Shown here: one piece after another, positions 1 to 10,700 of the stretch
Numbering within the stretch: position 1 is the first letter of the stretch
How the letters are laid out: every line of letters begins with the position of its first letter
DNA from: Sphingobacteriaceae bacterium
GTDB lineage: Bacteria; Bacteroidota; Bacteroidia; B-17B0; Aurantibacillaceae
NCBI GenBank assembly: GCA_002319075.1
Contig: NVQB01000001.1
Coordinates: 5,022,001-5,086,000, forward strand
Length of the DNA stretch: 64,000 bases
Direction: 5' to 3'
The notes under the pieces: model-generated
What the model saw: the letters and a program-made list of their open reading frames with translations, nothing else
Told to the model about the DNA's origin: nothing
Databases searched by the model: none
Made by a program: the position numbers and the translations under genes

Positions 1-1236
1 AGCTAAGTTACCGTGACCAACTTCGCGGCGACCAACGCCACGGTTAGGTTTTGCTTCACCTGTACTGAACCCGGGGAAGTTGTAATGTAAAATAAAAGTT
101 TCTTCGCCTTGATTAAAGGCTCCGTCAATTCTTAATTTGTCCATTGGAGTTCCTAAAGTCACTGTGGTTAAAGATTGCGTTTCTCCACGTGTAAAAACTG
201 AACTACCGTGTGGTGAAGGGAGGTAACCTACTTCAGCCCAGATAGGACGGATCTGATCGGTTTTACGACCATCTAAGCGTACTTTTTCATCAATCGCTAA
301 ACGACGAACCGCAACGTATTCTACTTCGTGGTAATATTTGTTAATTAACGACTCAATTGGCTTCAATTCCTCAGGAGTGTATTGTTTTTTGAATTCTTCT
401 AAAGGAGCTTTGAAATTTACTTTACGGTTGTTTTTGTTCGGATCTAATTTTTTAGCGGCCGCGTAAACTGCATCGTAAGTTTCTTTCATTACTTTTGCTT
501 TCAAATCGGCATCATTGGTTTCGTGGTTGTATTCACGTTTTGGTTTTAAACCAGCTTTTACAGCAAATTCGTTGATAGCTTTGATTTGAACTTTAATAGC
601 TTCGTGCGCAAATTTAATTGCTTCTAACATTTCTTCTTCACTTACTTCGCTCATTTCACCTTCTACCATCGCTATATCCGTAGCCGAAGCTGCAACGATC
701 ATCTCCAGGGTGTTACCAACCATTTGAGATTTTGTTGGATTGATAACTAATTTGCCATCAATTTTAGCAACACGAACTTCACTAACCGGACCATTGAAGG
801 GAATGTCACTCACTGCAATAGCAGCAGCAGCAGCTAAACCTACAAGAGCGTCAGGCATATTTTCTTTATCAGATGAAATTAATGACAACATTAATTGTGT
901 ATCTGCGTGGTAATCTTCCGGAAATTGTGGACGTAAAGCACGGTCAACGATACGGCTAATCAATACTTCATAGTCAGATAATTTTGCTTCACGTTTAAAG
1001 AAGCCTCCCGGGAAACGGCCTGCCGAAGCATATTTTTCCTGGTAATCAACTGTTAAAGGTAAGAAGTCTACGCCTTCTTTTGCGTCTTTGTTACTTACAA
1101 TGGTAGCAAGGATCATGGTATCTCCTAATCTTACTACTACTGATCCATCAGCTTGTTTGGCCAATTTGCCTGTTTCTAAGCTTACCATGCGGCCATCGCC
1201 GAGGTCAAAGCTGTGGGTGATTCCTGTTTGTGACAT
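1..1236 (-). CDS. pnp: polyribonucleotide nucleotidyltransferase (PNPase), C-terminus cut by window edge
   Basis: Phosphorolytic 3'-5' exoribonuclease of RNA decay in the cytoplasm. The 412 codons present run from the ATG at 1236 to the window edge. They encode the first RNase PH-like domain (starting [17 protein letters not shown]), the all-helical linker and the beginning of the second RNase PH domain, with [15 protein letters not shown] and, at the very edge, [11 protein letters not shown], both typical of PNPase. The KH and S1 domains must lie outside the window. It lies 244 nt downstream of rpsO in the same direction, the classical rpsO-pnp order. The terminator-like hairpin and inverted repeat between them suggest attenuation or processing of the pnp message, which is inference. 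Confidence 0.97.
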   Translation of the reverse strand, partial: MSQTGITHSFDLGDGRMVSLETGKLAKQADGSVVVRLGDTMILATIVSNKDAKEGVDFLPLTVDYQEKYASAGRFPGGFFKREAKLSDYEVLISRIVDRALRPQFPEDYHADTQLMLSLISSDKENMPDALVGLAAAAAIAVSDIPFNGPVSEVRVAKIDGKLVINPTKSQMVGNTLEMIVAASATDIAMVEGEMSEVSEEEMLEAIKFAHEAIKVQIKAINEFAVKAGLKPKREYNHETNDADLKAKVMKETYDAVYAAAKKLDPNKNNRKVNFKAPLEEFKKQYTPEELKPIESLINKYYHEVEYVAVRRLAIDEKVRLDGRKTDQIRPIWAEVGYLPSPHGSSVFTRGETQSLTTVTLGTPMDKLRIDGAFNQGEETFILHYNFPGFSTGEAKPNRGVGRREVGHGNLA

Positions 1237-1304
1237 GTTTTTATTTTTTTGTTTTATGTTCCGACGTTTTCGAAACGGGTTTATATTGTTTTATTTTTCT
1301 TTTC

Positions 1305-1398
1305 AACACAGAGGTACTGAGGCCACTGAGTTTTAGTTTTGTTTTTAACCAAACTAAATGTCTTCTTTGCTACCCGGCGGCTTCCGTACCTCAGTGTT
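1305..1398. repeat. long-spaced inverted repeat between rpsO and pnp
   Basis: Arms AACACAGAGGTAC (1305-1317) and GTACCTCAGTGTT (1386-1398) are reverse complements with one mismatch. The left arm runs into a CTGAG-rich stretch (1317-1330) resembling the dispersed cacagag/ctgag-type intergenic repeats found in many bacteria. It sits in the 5' leader of pnp and could fold into a long RNA hairpin. That it controls pnp is inference. Confidence 0.5.
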
Positions 1399-1418
1399 TA
1401 AGCGTACCACGATTTAAC

Positions 1419-1453
1419 AAAAAAGGCACTTCGAAATTGTTATTCGAAATGCC
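1419..1453 (-). terminator. intrinsic terminator after rpsO
   Basis: On the minus strand an 11-bp stem GGCATTTCGAA / TTCGAAGTGCC (one G-U pair, 7-nt loop) is followed directly by six T. It lies 28 nt after the rpsO stop, so it probably ends part of the rpsO transcripts while the rest read on into pnp. Confidence 0.7.
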
Positions 1454-1480
1454 CCCTTTAAATAAGTCTAATATCTTTAA

Positions 1481-1750
1481 TTATTTACGGATATCTAAAG
1501 TCTTAATGATCGCGCGGTAACGCATCAAATCATTTTTCTTTAAATAATCCAATAATGCACGACGCTTTCCTACTAAATTTAATAGAGCACGTTGTGTACC
1601 AAAATCTTTTTTATTACCTTTTAAGTGACCCGTTAAATGGTCAATACGAAGAGTAAATAATGCTATTTGTGATTCAGAGCTTCCAGTGTTTTTTTCCGTT
1701 CCACCGTGCTTCTTAAAAATGTCTTTTTTAACTTGTGATGATAAATACAT
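1481..1750 (-). CDS. rpsO: 30S ribosomal protein S15
   Basis: Primary 16S rRNA-binding protein that organises the central domain of the 30S subunit. The 89 residues match the usual S15 length. The conserved helix-loop core with GSSESQIALFTLRI, LTGHLKGNKKDF and GKRRALLDYLKK is present. It is the first gene of the rpsO-pnp unit and has a strong Bacteroidota-type promoter 25 nt before the ATG. Confidence 0.98.
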   Translation of the reverse strand: MYLSSQVKKDIFKKHGGTEKNTGSSESQIALFTLRIDHLTGHLKGNKKDFGTQRALLNLVGKRRALLDYLKKNDLMRYRAIIKTLDIRK

Positions 1751-1774
1751 TATTCTTTTTTTTTATTGAGGCGA

Positions 1775-1805
1775 CAAATATAATAAATAATTAATTAACC
1801 GCAAA
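1775..1805 (-). promoter_or_regulatory. rpsO: Bacteroidota-type promoter of rpsO-pnp
   Basis: Read on the minus strand, TTTG (1805-1802) is followed after 19 bp by TATATTTG (1782-1775). This fits the -33 TTTG / -7 TAnnTTTG consensus and spacing of Bacteroidota sigma-ABfr promoters. The ATG follows 24 nt later. Confidence 0.65.
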
Positions 1806-1881
1806 AAATGTAAGCAAAATGCTTCTCTTTTTTAACTAATAAAACGATTCTGCCCAGCCATACAGGGTTGCTATTCAATTT

Positions 1882-4272
1882 CTATTGTTTTACGAGTTTA
1901 GTAACAGCATAAATCCTGTTATTCTGGAACAAGCGCACGCTATAAATGCCCGTTTCCTCATTTTCAATGGAAATTATATGATTGTTTCCTGAAACACTTT
2001 CTGATTTTATCAATTGTCCCAGGGCATTAAAAATTTCTACCGAATAACGGGAAGATAAATCTGCTTCAAAGTTTAGTTTGAACACTCCATAACCGGGATT
2101 TGGAGAAATATTTATTTTTTTTGACCCATTATAACTTTCATTAACACCTACGCAGGCATAAACGGGTATCATTACTGAAGCGGAACAACCTGTAAGGAAA
2201 TTTGTTACTACAACGGTATATGGGCCGGGGTAGTTTGTAGTGAGGTTCGCTCCGCTAATAGATACTGAAGCGTTTGGCGGTGTTGTCCAACTGTAAGTTA
2301 AACCTGAAGTAGAACCAATAATGAGTGGTGATATGGTAACAATACCAGGGCAGGGTAGGAATGAGAAAGTGGCAGGCGTAACAACATTCGGATAAATTCT
2401 GTTGTCCATTACCGTTGTAATAGTCTTAGAGGTACAACCATTATTTAGATCCAAAGCTGTGAGGGTGTAAATTCCAGGAACGAACGCCGTGTACCCAGTG
2501 CTATTTTGTAACGGCAGTTGTGGCGCAGGTCCTTTCCAAAGAGTCGCCATAACAAACATATAGTTTGGAAATCCGGTTTGTGGAGGGATAGTGGATTGAC
2601 TATAATTTAACAGCATAATGGAAGGATTATTACAAGTTAACGCCGTTATAGAGGAGCCAATTATGGCCTTCGGCGGAAATATATTTTGAAACACCGGAAC
2701 TACCTGTTTCGTAATACAGAGATTAGAACTGTCCTGCATAGTGAGCGTATAGTTATTTACCAGGGTGTTTGAAGGAATGGATGAGATCGAGGTAACATTT
2801 ATAGTGTTACTATTAACAACGGAGTTTGGAAATACCCAGCTATATCCCACGTGATTTGTAGAGCTGATCCCTTCGAGTTTAATTTGTGTAATAGAACATG
2901 TAATCGTTCCAGATGGCGAAACAGAATAAACCGAGGGACTTGTTGTATTTTGCAAGATAGTTATGGGCACGCGCGACTCACAAAAGCTTGTATTGTCTCG
3001 TGTTATGAAGGTGTAAGTGCCTGGAATTGTAATAGAAAAAAAGGAAACGGGTCCGAGTGATCCTGAAGGAAGACTTGATGAGCTCGATCCTGGCGGCAGA
3101 ATGGTATAAGAAACTGGTCCCCCGGATGGAGAAGTGATACCATTAATCAGAGAGACTATAGCAAAACTTTTACTCGAACAGCCAAGTGTAAAGTTTTGGG
3201 GACTTGTTGCGGTGAAAGAAGGGAATCCGTTATTGCTAACAACTGTGAAAGTCTTGAAAGTGCTGCAGCCACTGATAGTATTCGTTAGAAAATGTGTATA
3301 AGTGCCCGGAGCTCCGGGCACATAAATAGTGGAGTATGAAGGACTAGAAAATGTTCCAGCCAAAGGAGAAATGAATTGATGTAATACATTTAAAGAAGGA
3401 TTTGCGAATGCGCTAACCGAAGTAACACTTGAAAGATTGCATGTAATGTTTTGAAACAGAGGAGACAATGATGAAGTTGGAGTAGTGGTATTTTGGCTAA
3501 CATTAAAAGTTTGCTGTGCATTACAACCCGTTATCGGATCAGTTGCAATTACAGTCCAATTTCCTATAGATGAAGCGTTAAAAGAAATAACGGACCCAGT
3601 GACTGTTGATGAATTTGTTTTCATCCATGAATAATTATATGTTGAAGGGTTCATGTTAACTGTCAAAGTAGGGGTGTAGCAGTTAATAACAAAATTGGGT
3701 TGGTTGCTTGGGGGAAAGGAAATTATAACGGGCATTATCGGACTCCCTATGCTGAAACTGGCTGTGGTAGAACATCCACCGGCAGCGGTAATAGTTGCCT
3801 GATACAATCCAGCAACAAATGTTCCCGAGGCGTTTGTTTGAGTGGAGGAATAAACATTATTCGGAATAGTTGCCCAGTTAACTGTATAAGTCGGTATAAG
3901 AGTTGACGTGAATGTCAATCCTAAGTGAAATGCTTGCAGTGAATTTGTGCAGGTACTGGAAGTGACAGTTGGGGCAGTTTGTGGCTGTGCCTGGACGCTT
4001 ATTGTGATCACAACCGACGTGGTAGTATTAGTATTTGAAGCGTTTTGACCATTTGTGAAAAGTGTATAGTTTGTGGTTGAGGCTGGGTTAACGGTCCATG
4101 TTCCAGTAGAGCTATTAAGACCTCCGGGATTCATCGAATAAGTTGGAGTGGTTAAATTCTGTGGATTGGGGGCAGTTAATATTACGGCCGTTCCGGCACA
4201 TGTGTTTATTGTAGTTTGACTTTTGATAAATGAGGTGGTAACAAATAAAATTAAAAATAAAAGTTTTTTCAT
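1882..4272 (-). CDS. secreted repeat protein with T9SS type A sorting domain
   Basis: A 796-residue exported protein. It has a signal peptide (residues 1-19, ending FIKSQ), then about 690 residues of Ser/Thr/Asn-rich beta-sandwich-like repeats with recurring CN/GC cysteine motifs (GCSTTASF, GCNAQQTF, GCSTFKTF, GCTSKTITT). From about residue 720 comes a type A T9SS sorting domain (ISPNPGYGVFKLNFE, followed by GIYSVRLFQN and a basic end). The repeats are clearly related to those of the two neighbouring plus-strand proteins (for example the NITCNLSS and PQNF.LGCSSKS blocks), so the three are paralogues. It is probably cell-surface or secreted, in adhesion or gliding; the exact role is unknown. 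A TAnnTTTG-like element lies at 4298-4305. Confidence 0.85.
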   Translation of the reverse strand: MKKLLFLILFVTTSFIKSQTTINTCAGTAVILTAPNPQNLTTPTYSMNPGGLNSSTGTWTVNPASTTNYTLFTNGQNASNTNTTTSVVITISVQAQPQTAPTVTSSTCTNSLQAFHLGLTFTSTLIPTYTVNWATIPNNVYSSTQTNASGTFVAGLYQATITAAGGCSTTASFSIGSPIMPVIISFPPSNQPNFVINCYTPTLTVNMNPSTYNYSWMKTNSSTVTGSVISFNASSIGNWTVIATDPITGCNAQQTFNVSQNTTTPTSSLSPLFQNITCNLSSVTSVSAFANPSLNVLHQFISPLAGTFSSPSYSTIYVPGAPGTYTHFLTNTISGCSTFKTFTVVSNNGFPSFTATSPQNFTLGCSSKSFAIVSLINGITSPSGGPVSYTILPPGSSSSSLPSGSLGPVSFFSITIPGTYTFITRDNTSFCESRVPITILQNTTSPSVYSVSPSGTITCSITQIKLEGISSTNHVGYSWVFPNSVVNSNTINVTSISSIPSNTLVNNYTLTMQDSSNLCITKQVVPVFQNIFPPKAIIGSSITALTCNNPSIMLLNYSQSTIPPQTGFPNYMFVMATLWKGPAPQLPLQNSTGYTAFVPGIYTLTALDLNNGCTSKTITTVMDNRIYPNVVTPATFSFLPCPGIVTISPLIIGSTSGLTYSWTTPPNASVSISGANLTTNYPGPYTVVVTNFLTGCSASVMIPVYACVGVNESYNGSKKINISPNPGYGVFKLNFEADLSSRYSVEIFNALGQLIKSESVSGNNHIISIENEETGIYSVRLFQNNRIYAVTKLVKQ

Positions 4273-4417
4273 ATGTGTTTTGGGTTTGAAATGCCGGCAA
4301 AAGTAGCTAAAAAAATGACTTATTTTTTTGCGTGAAGCTCTTTTTGACGCAAGCTTGTTATCCCTTAAATTAAATCACCCTACAAGATATTTTAACTTCA
4401 TATGATAAATATATTTA

Positions 4418-4425
4418 TAGATTTG
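4418..4425 (+). promoter_or_regulatory. -7 element TAGATTTG before the 1060-residue surface protein
   Basis: TAGATTTG matches the -7 consensus TAnnTTTG and lies 22 nt before the ATG at 4448. There is no convincing -33 TTTG at the expected distance, so this is a weaker call. Confidence 0.35.
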
Positions 4426-4447
4426 TAATTCCAATAAATCCATTTCT

Positions 4448-7400
4448 ATGAAAAAAGTATTTTTATTTTTTTTTCTGACTACTCTCTTTTTAAGTAAAGC
4501 TCAAAATACATGTGCCACTGCATTGCCTTTTTGCGCCGGTGGCGTATCAGGAGTTACTTTTCCGGCATCTACTTTAACAGCAATTGGTGAGACAGGTCCG
4601 AATTACGACTGCTTGCCAGGCTGGCCTGTTGGCAGTAATATCTCTTTTTATGTTCCTAGTCCAGCGTGGTACTATATCCAGGTTGGTCAATCGGGCAGTC
4701 TTGATATTCTTATTCAAGGGCAAATAGGCACAGCTCCGAATACGAGTCCGGGTACCGATGTGGATTTTGTGTGCTGGGGACCATTTAGTTCTCTCACCGG
4801 AATATGTGGAAGTCTTACTGCGAACATGACAGTGGATTGTAGTTACTCTTCAAGCTTCACCGAAACTTTAAACATTGGAAGTGCCGTGTCGGGGCAGTAT
4901 TACATGGTAATGATTACCAATTTTTATAGCACACCTCAAAATATTGTTTTGAGTCAGATCGGTGGAACAGGAAATACCAGTTGTTCCTTAATAAATAATG
5001 CGTCGATTTGTTTCGGCGCCAGCAGAACGCTTACCGTAGCTAATACAACTACGCTTTCAAATATTACTTATTCTATACAACCTGGCGGTACTGTTAATAC
5101 TACAGGATCATTTGTTGTAACACCGACTGTAAGTACAACTTATACAACTTATCTTACCGGAGTAACAAGTTTGAATCAAACGCTTACTGCAACAACCATT
5201 AATAACGTCTCTGTGAATCCCCAGCCCACAGTAGTTCCCACGGTAACGAATACGAGTTGTACGAGTACTCTGAACGCGTTTAATTTAAATTTGAGTTTTT
5301 TCCCGGCCACTCCTGCTCCTGGTTACACGGTTAACTGGGCTTCGGTTCCTAATGGGGTAACATCTAATACAACAACATTTTTGTCGGGCAGTGGTATTCC
5401 TGCTGGTCCTTATACGGCTACGGTAACGGCAGTGGGTGGTTGTTCAGCGGTGGCGAATTTTACGCTTAATCCTGTTCCTGCACCAGCTCTTATTACCATA
5501 CTTCCGGCAGGGCCTGTATATTCGGTTACCTGTTTAACTCCAACTGTAAATTTAATTTCTCAGGTATCTACTAATACTTATACCTGGACGAATGGAACCA
5601 GTACGGTGATTAATGGTTCAGTGGCAGCCATTACCAATTCAACGATAGGCAATTACACGCTCTATGCTCTAAATCCTGTTTCAGGGTGTACCTCTTTTCA
5701 GACCTTTACGGTGGGGCTCAACATATCCACGCCCTCAGCAACATTAAATCCTTTGTTTCAGAACATTACTTGTAATTTAACCTCTATAACAACAATTACA
5801 TCAGTTGCTAGTCCAACGATAAATATTACCCAGCAAATACAGTCTCCCTCTGGAGGAACTTTTGCAACTACCTCTAATACCCTGGTTTATTTACCCGGTG
5901 GGGTAGGTAACTTTACGCATTGTGTTATCAATGATATTAATGGTTGCTCCTCTTGCCGTATTTTTACAGTGAGTTCCAACCAGGGATTTCCTACTTACAA
6001 TGTTTTGAGTCCTGATAATTTCACTCTTGGGTGTAATTCAAAAAGTGTGGCTGTTATTAATATCGTCAACGGAAATACCTCTCCCCAGGGCGGACCGGTG
6101 TCTTACACTTTACTTCCCCCGGGAGCAAGCAGTGTAACGTTAAGTGGAAATCTTAGTGTTTTATCTACGTATTCAGTAAATGTACCGGGTACCTGGACGG
6201 TGATTACAAAAGATAACACGAGTTTTTGTGAAACCCGTACACCGATTTCAATTTTATCAAATACTTTAGGCCCAGACCTTAACACCAGCGTTCCAAGAAC
6301 CATATTGGATTGTTATGTTCCAACTATCACTTTGAGGGGAAGCAGTAGCACTCCCAATGTAAATTACCTATGGTCATTTGCCGGTACTCCGGGTAGTTTG
6401 CAGGGAGATAGCATTACAGTTTATTCCAACTCCATAGCTCCCACCAGTTCAGTGGTTGGTAATTATACCCTGACAATAAGGGATAACAGTAGTACTTGTA
6501 AAACAGATACAGTGGTGATTATGCGCCAGAATTTATATAAACCCATTGCAGCAATCTCTGCAGGTTCACCTTCTCTTACCTGTTTAACCTCTACCATTGT
6601 TTTAACCAATCAAAGCAGCAGCACCATTCCACCCGCTACGGGCTTCTCTCAAGGACTTCCCGCTATAGGCTTTTTATGGCAGGGGCCCTCTCCGCAGGAA
6701 CCAAGACAATTAACCACTACTTACATTGCCGGAACAACGGGTATTTATACGATCACTGCTAAAGATTTAAACAATGGTTGTACCTCTACAGGCACAATTG
6801 TTATTGGCGACTATAGAAAATACCCTGACTTAGAACCAAATTCTACCATCAGTATCGATACCCTGGATTGTGGTTCAAATTTTTTCAACATCACTCCCCC
6901 CTTAATACTTTCGCCCGAAAATAAGAATTATGCATACAGTTGGATCGCTCCTTCCAATGCTTCTATTTCTTCATCCAGCTCAGCTAGTATAAGTATAAAC
7001 AAAGCAGGTAACTACCGTGTGGTAATTACCAATACCGCTAACGGATGTTCTACCCCTGCACAGGTAACGGTTATAAATGGAACACTGGATGCCAGCTTTA
7101 CAGCAGATAACATGAGTGGTTATGCTCCATTGAATGTTACCTTTAGCAATACCTCTTCATCGAGTTTAAACAGCTCTGGAATAAATGCTTATTGGAATTT
7201 TGGAAACAGTACAGCTACCCCAACTCTAAGCACCTTATCAACGGCTAATGCTATCTACACCCAGCCTGGAACTTATACGGTGAGTTTATATGTTACCAAA
7301 GGCAGCTGTTTGGATACAGCGCAGCTTGTTATACAGGTAGATATTCCTTCGGCCATCGAGATTCCAAATATTTTCACCCCAAATGGTGACAATGTAAATG

Positions 7401-7630
7401 ATTTATTCTTCTTAAAAAGTTCAAATCTTGATAAGATCACCATGCAGGTTTTTGACCGTTGGGGCAATCTTGTTTTTGATATCCAAAGCGCCTCTGGCAA
7501 TGTATCATGGGATGGAAAATACGAATCAGGAAAAGAAGCTGCTCCAGGAGTTTACTTCTACATTATCAAAGCAAACGGGAAAGACGGTTCTAAATACGAT
7601 AAAAAGGGTACGATTACGCTGGTTAGGTAG
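4448..7630 (+). CDS. large secreted protein, SprB-like repeats, PKD and T9SS type B (CHU_C) domain
   Basis: A 1060-residue protein with a signal peptide (residues 1-19, ending LSKAQ). The N-terminal domain is Cys-rich (NTCATALPFCAGG...), resembling domains seen at the start of many gliding-motility-associated proteins. Extended Ig/PKD-like repeats follow, then a PKD domain at about residues 881-967 (YAPLNVTFSNTS, YWNFGNS, YTQPGTYTVSLYV). The gliding-motility-associated C-terminal domain (type B T9SS signal) is at 970-1060, with IPNIFTPNGDNVNDLF, VFDRWGNLVF, WDGKYESGKEAAPGVYFY and an ending GTITLVR. Such proteins are exported by the type IX system and anchored on or released from the surface. 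The middle is paralogous to both neighbours. Confidence 0.9.
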   Translation: MKKVFLFFFLTTLFLSKAQNTCATALPFCAGGVSGVTFPASTLTAIGETGPNYDCLPGWPVGSNISFYVPSPAWYYIQVGQSGSLDILIQGQIGTAPNTSPGTDVDFVCWGPFSSLTGICGSLTANMTVDCSYSSSFTETLNIGSAVSGQYYMVMITNFYSTPQNIVLSQIGGTGNTSCSLINNASICFGASRTLTVANTTTLSNITYSIQPGGTVNTTGSFVVTPTVSTTYTTYLTGVTSLNQTLTATTINNVSVNPQPTVVPTVTNTSCTSTLNAFNLNLSFFPATPAPGYTVNWASVPNGVTSNTTTFLSGSGIPAGPYTATVTAVGGCSAVANFTLNPVPAPALITILPAGPVYSVTCLTPTVNLISQVSTNTYTWTNGTSTVINGSVAAITNSTIGNYTLYALNPVSGCTSFQTFTVGLNISTPSATLNPLFQNITCNLTSITTITSVASPTINITQQIQSPSGGTFATTSNTLVYLPGGVGNFTHCVINDINGCSSCRIFTVSSNQGFPTYNVLSPDNFTLGCNSKSVAVINIVNGNTSPQGGPVSYTLLPPGASSVTLSGNLSVLSTYSVNVPGTWTVITKDNTSFCETRTPISILSNTLGPDLNTSVPRTILDCYVPTITLRGSSSTPNVNYLWSFAGTPGSLQGDSITVYSNSIAPTSSVVGNYTLTIRDNSSTCKTDTVVIMRQNLYKPIAAISAGSPSLTCLTSTIVLTNQSSSTIPPATGFSQGLPAIGFLWQGPSPQEPRQLTTTYIAGTTGIYTITAKDLNNGCTSTGTIVIGDYRKYPDLEPNSTISIDTLDCGSNFFNITPPLILSPENKNYAYSWIAPSNASISSSSSASISINKAGNYRVVITNTANGCSTPAQVTVINGTLDASFTADNMSGYAPLNVTFSNTSSSSLNSSGINAYWNFGNSTATPTLSTLSTANAIYTQPGTYTVSLYVTKGSCLDTAQLVIQVDIPSAIEIPNIFTPNGDNVNDLFFLKSSNLDKITMQVFDRWGNLVFDIQSASGNVSWDGKYESGKEAAPGVYFYIIKANGKDGSKYDKKGTITLVR

Positions 7631-7653
7631 TTAATTGCTTTCTACAATTACTC

Positions 7654-7696
7654 ATGCCCTGTTTCTGAATAAAATCAGAAGTGGGGCATTTTCTTT
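7654..7696 (+). terminator. terminator after the 1060-residue surface protein
   Basis: ATGCCCTGTTTCTGA pairs with TCAGAAGTGGGGCAT (G-U pair and mismatch tolerated) around a short loop and is followed by a T-rich tail. It lies 23 nt after the stop and separates this gene from the next large surface-protein gene. Confidence 0.6.
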
Positions 7697-7763
7697 TATA
7701 TTAACATTATTTGGTACTATATTTGAATCGTTAACACACTACTTAACTCTAAAAAACCAATCA

Positions 7764-10700
7764 ATGAGTAAAATTAAAATTTCCATCCCGCTAATAATTT
7801 TGTTATTATTATCTATATGCAAAACGGGCTCTGCTCAATTTGCTATCGATCCACTATTTTATCATGTATTCGATAAAGATTCATTAGTAGGGTTTGACGA
7901 AAATGCTGCACGTGCGTCTGCGATCTCCGAGCGCTTCTTAGGCTCTGAATTCAAGATTAGAATGTTCAGGTTGAAGAGGGAGTTTATTAATAATAAATAT
8001 AATCTGGTTCATACTTCACCTATAATGTATGATATCAATACTTATTTGGATAATAACAGACCAGCAGCGCAACCTGGTTGTGTAAATGAGGATTTTGAAG
8101 CTTCATCTCCCGGAGTTATAACAAGTTCAACGCAAATTACGGGCTGGACAATTACTGGAGGCTTAAATAATCCATATCTATCTACCAGTTCCACTTCCGG
8201 ACCATTTAGTCCGACAAATTCAGCGGGTTACAGCCCTTATTTTCCCAGCGGACTTCCTGGAGTAACATCTTGTAATTTACTTGGTTGTTGCCCAATGCCT
8301 CCAGCACACTCTGAACTCATAGATTGCAGTGCCGCAGGTGGATATTTCGACGCAACAATTGGAACCCAATATTCTATTTACTCTGTATTTGGTACAGGCA
8401 CAGTGAGTGGAGCTGCAGCTGCCAATAGCCAAATAACTCAGGGTTTATTTGGAACCAAAGTACTAAGATTAAATGATGAATTGACTTCAGATTTTAGCTT
8501 GGAAAAGTTATCGAAAACTTTCGCTGTAACAGCTTCCAATGCATTGTTTCAATTTGCTTTTATTTCAGTTTTTGCCCCAGGCCACTCTTGTTGCGACGCG
8601 GGTGGTTTTCAAATCCGTTTAAGTAATGCGAGTGCTAATACAGTTATTCCTTGTCCTAATTTTTCAGTGTCGGCACCCAGCAGTAACTGTACAGGAACGG
8701 TTCCTGTTACATACTACAATTGCGGCGACGGATCGGTTTATGATCCGAACAATAATTTCGGTAACATTTATCATCCATGGAAAATTAACTCCATGGATTT
8801 AACTTCGTACATAGGGCAAAATATAACCATCGACATTATCATTTCTGATTGTAACGCAGGTGGTCACTTTGGCTGTATTTATTTTGACGCGCAGTGTGGA
8901 CCGATGATGGTTTACGGAAACGGGAATGCTTATGATGCCGGGTTAAACGTCACTGTTCCTACTTGTGGCGCTGCTGGTGCAACAATTTGCGCTGCTGATG
9001 GACTAGGGCCATACTCTTGGTCAGGGCCAGGTTTAACTGCAAGTCAAACGTTCCCATCTTATACAAACCAATGCATCACAGCAACAGTTTCTGCTCAATT
9101 TACACTTTCGATGCAACCCGCGGGTTCTTGCGCGCCTATTTCACGTGTTGTTAATAGCACCATTACTCCAGCACCATTACTAAATGCATCAGCTATTCAA
9201 GCCCAATGCGGAAATTCTTTAGCGGTAGTATCAATTACCCCTAGTGGTTCAGCAGCTAACCCATCTTCTATAACATGGTCGCAAGGAAATTTAGTATCTC
9301 TCAATAGTACAACCACACAAGGTACTTATTCTGTTTTGCCCGTTGGTGGACCTCCTGTTGTTGTTGCAATAACGGCGAGTGACCCTTTAGGTTGTAAAAT
9401 AACAACAACGATAAACGTTGATGCCGCTCCCCCAACTCCTACATTCGCCCTTCTTAATAATACAGGTTCACCAAGTATTACGTGTACATATCCAACGATT
9501 GATTTATCGGCAACTACCACCTATTCTTACAATAATGGATCTCTGAATTATTTCTGGGCAAGTGCCAGTGCCACCTTTGTTACTAATACCATTACCGCTA
9601 TTAATCCTGGAACTTATACCGTGACTGGTACAGATCCGGTTACAAATTGTAAGAGTACAAATTTGATTAGTCTTGGAATCAACACTGTAGCTCCGCAATC
9701 AGTTATAAACCCAAATACTCAAAACATTACCTGTAACTTAACAAGTGTAACGCCAGTTACGATTACTGCAAATCCAACTGTAAATGTTACCCAGCAAATT
9801 TTAGCCCCTCAGGGTGGTACTTTTTCTTCTACCTCTTATACTGCGCTATATTTACCAGGCGGTGTAGGAACGTTTACATATGTTGTAGTAAATGATATCA
9901 ATGGATGTACAACATTAAAAAACTTCTCAGTAACATCCAATCAGGGCTTTCCAAGTTTTAATGTTAGTAGTCCTCAAAACTTCAGTTTAGGTTGTAGCTC
10001 TAAAAGTTGCGCCATTGTCAATATAGTAAATGGAAATACAACCCCTCAGGGAGGGCCGGTATCTTATACACTTCTTGCTCCTTCGAGTTCCTCTGCAACA
10101 CAAAGTGGGCCTTTAAGTACAAATTCAACATATACTGTTTGTACTCCAGGAACATATACGGTCATTACAAAAGACAATACCAGTCTTTGTGAGACCCGTG
10201 TGCCAATTTCTATCTTACAAAATACAGTTACTCCAGCAATGGCAACCTCTTTCGATACGCAGGTTTTAGATTGCGATCGTCCGAGGGTAACTTTAAAAGG
10301 ATCGAGTACAACACCAAATGTTGCTTACTCCTGGATGTTTGTCGGCACCCCTAACACACAGCAGGGCGATACTATAACAGCGTATGCACTTAATTCCACC
10401 CCTAATGCTACAACCGTAAACAGTTATACTTTTGTAATCAAAGATCAGAGCAGTGAATGTGTAAGTTATACTACCATTCCAATTTATCAGAATCTGGCAC
10501 TTCCATTACCTTCGATAAGCAGATCAACACCTTCTGTAACCTGCAAGACTCCAACGATCGTTTTGACTAATAACAGCGCTTCGGGTATAACAGCATATCC
10601 GCATCCACAACCTGTTATAGCGTATATTTGGAACGGACCTTCGCCACAACAGCCTTTATCCACATCTACAACGTATACCGGTGCTACTGTTGGTATTTAC

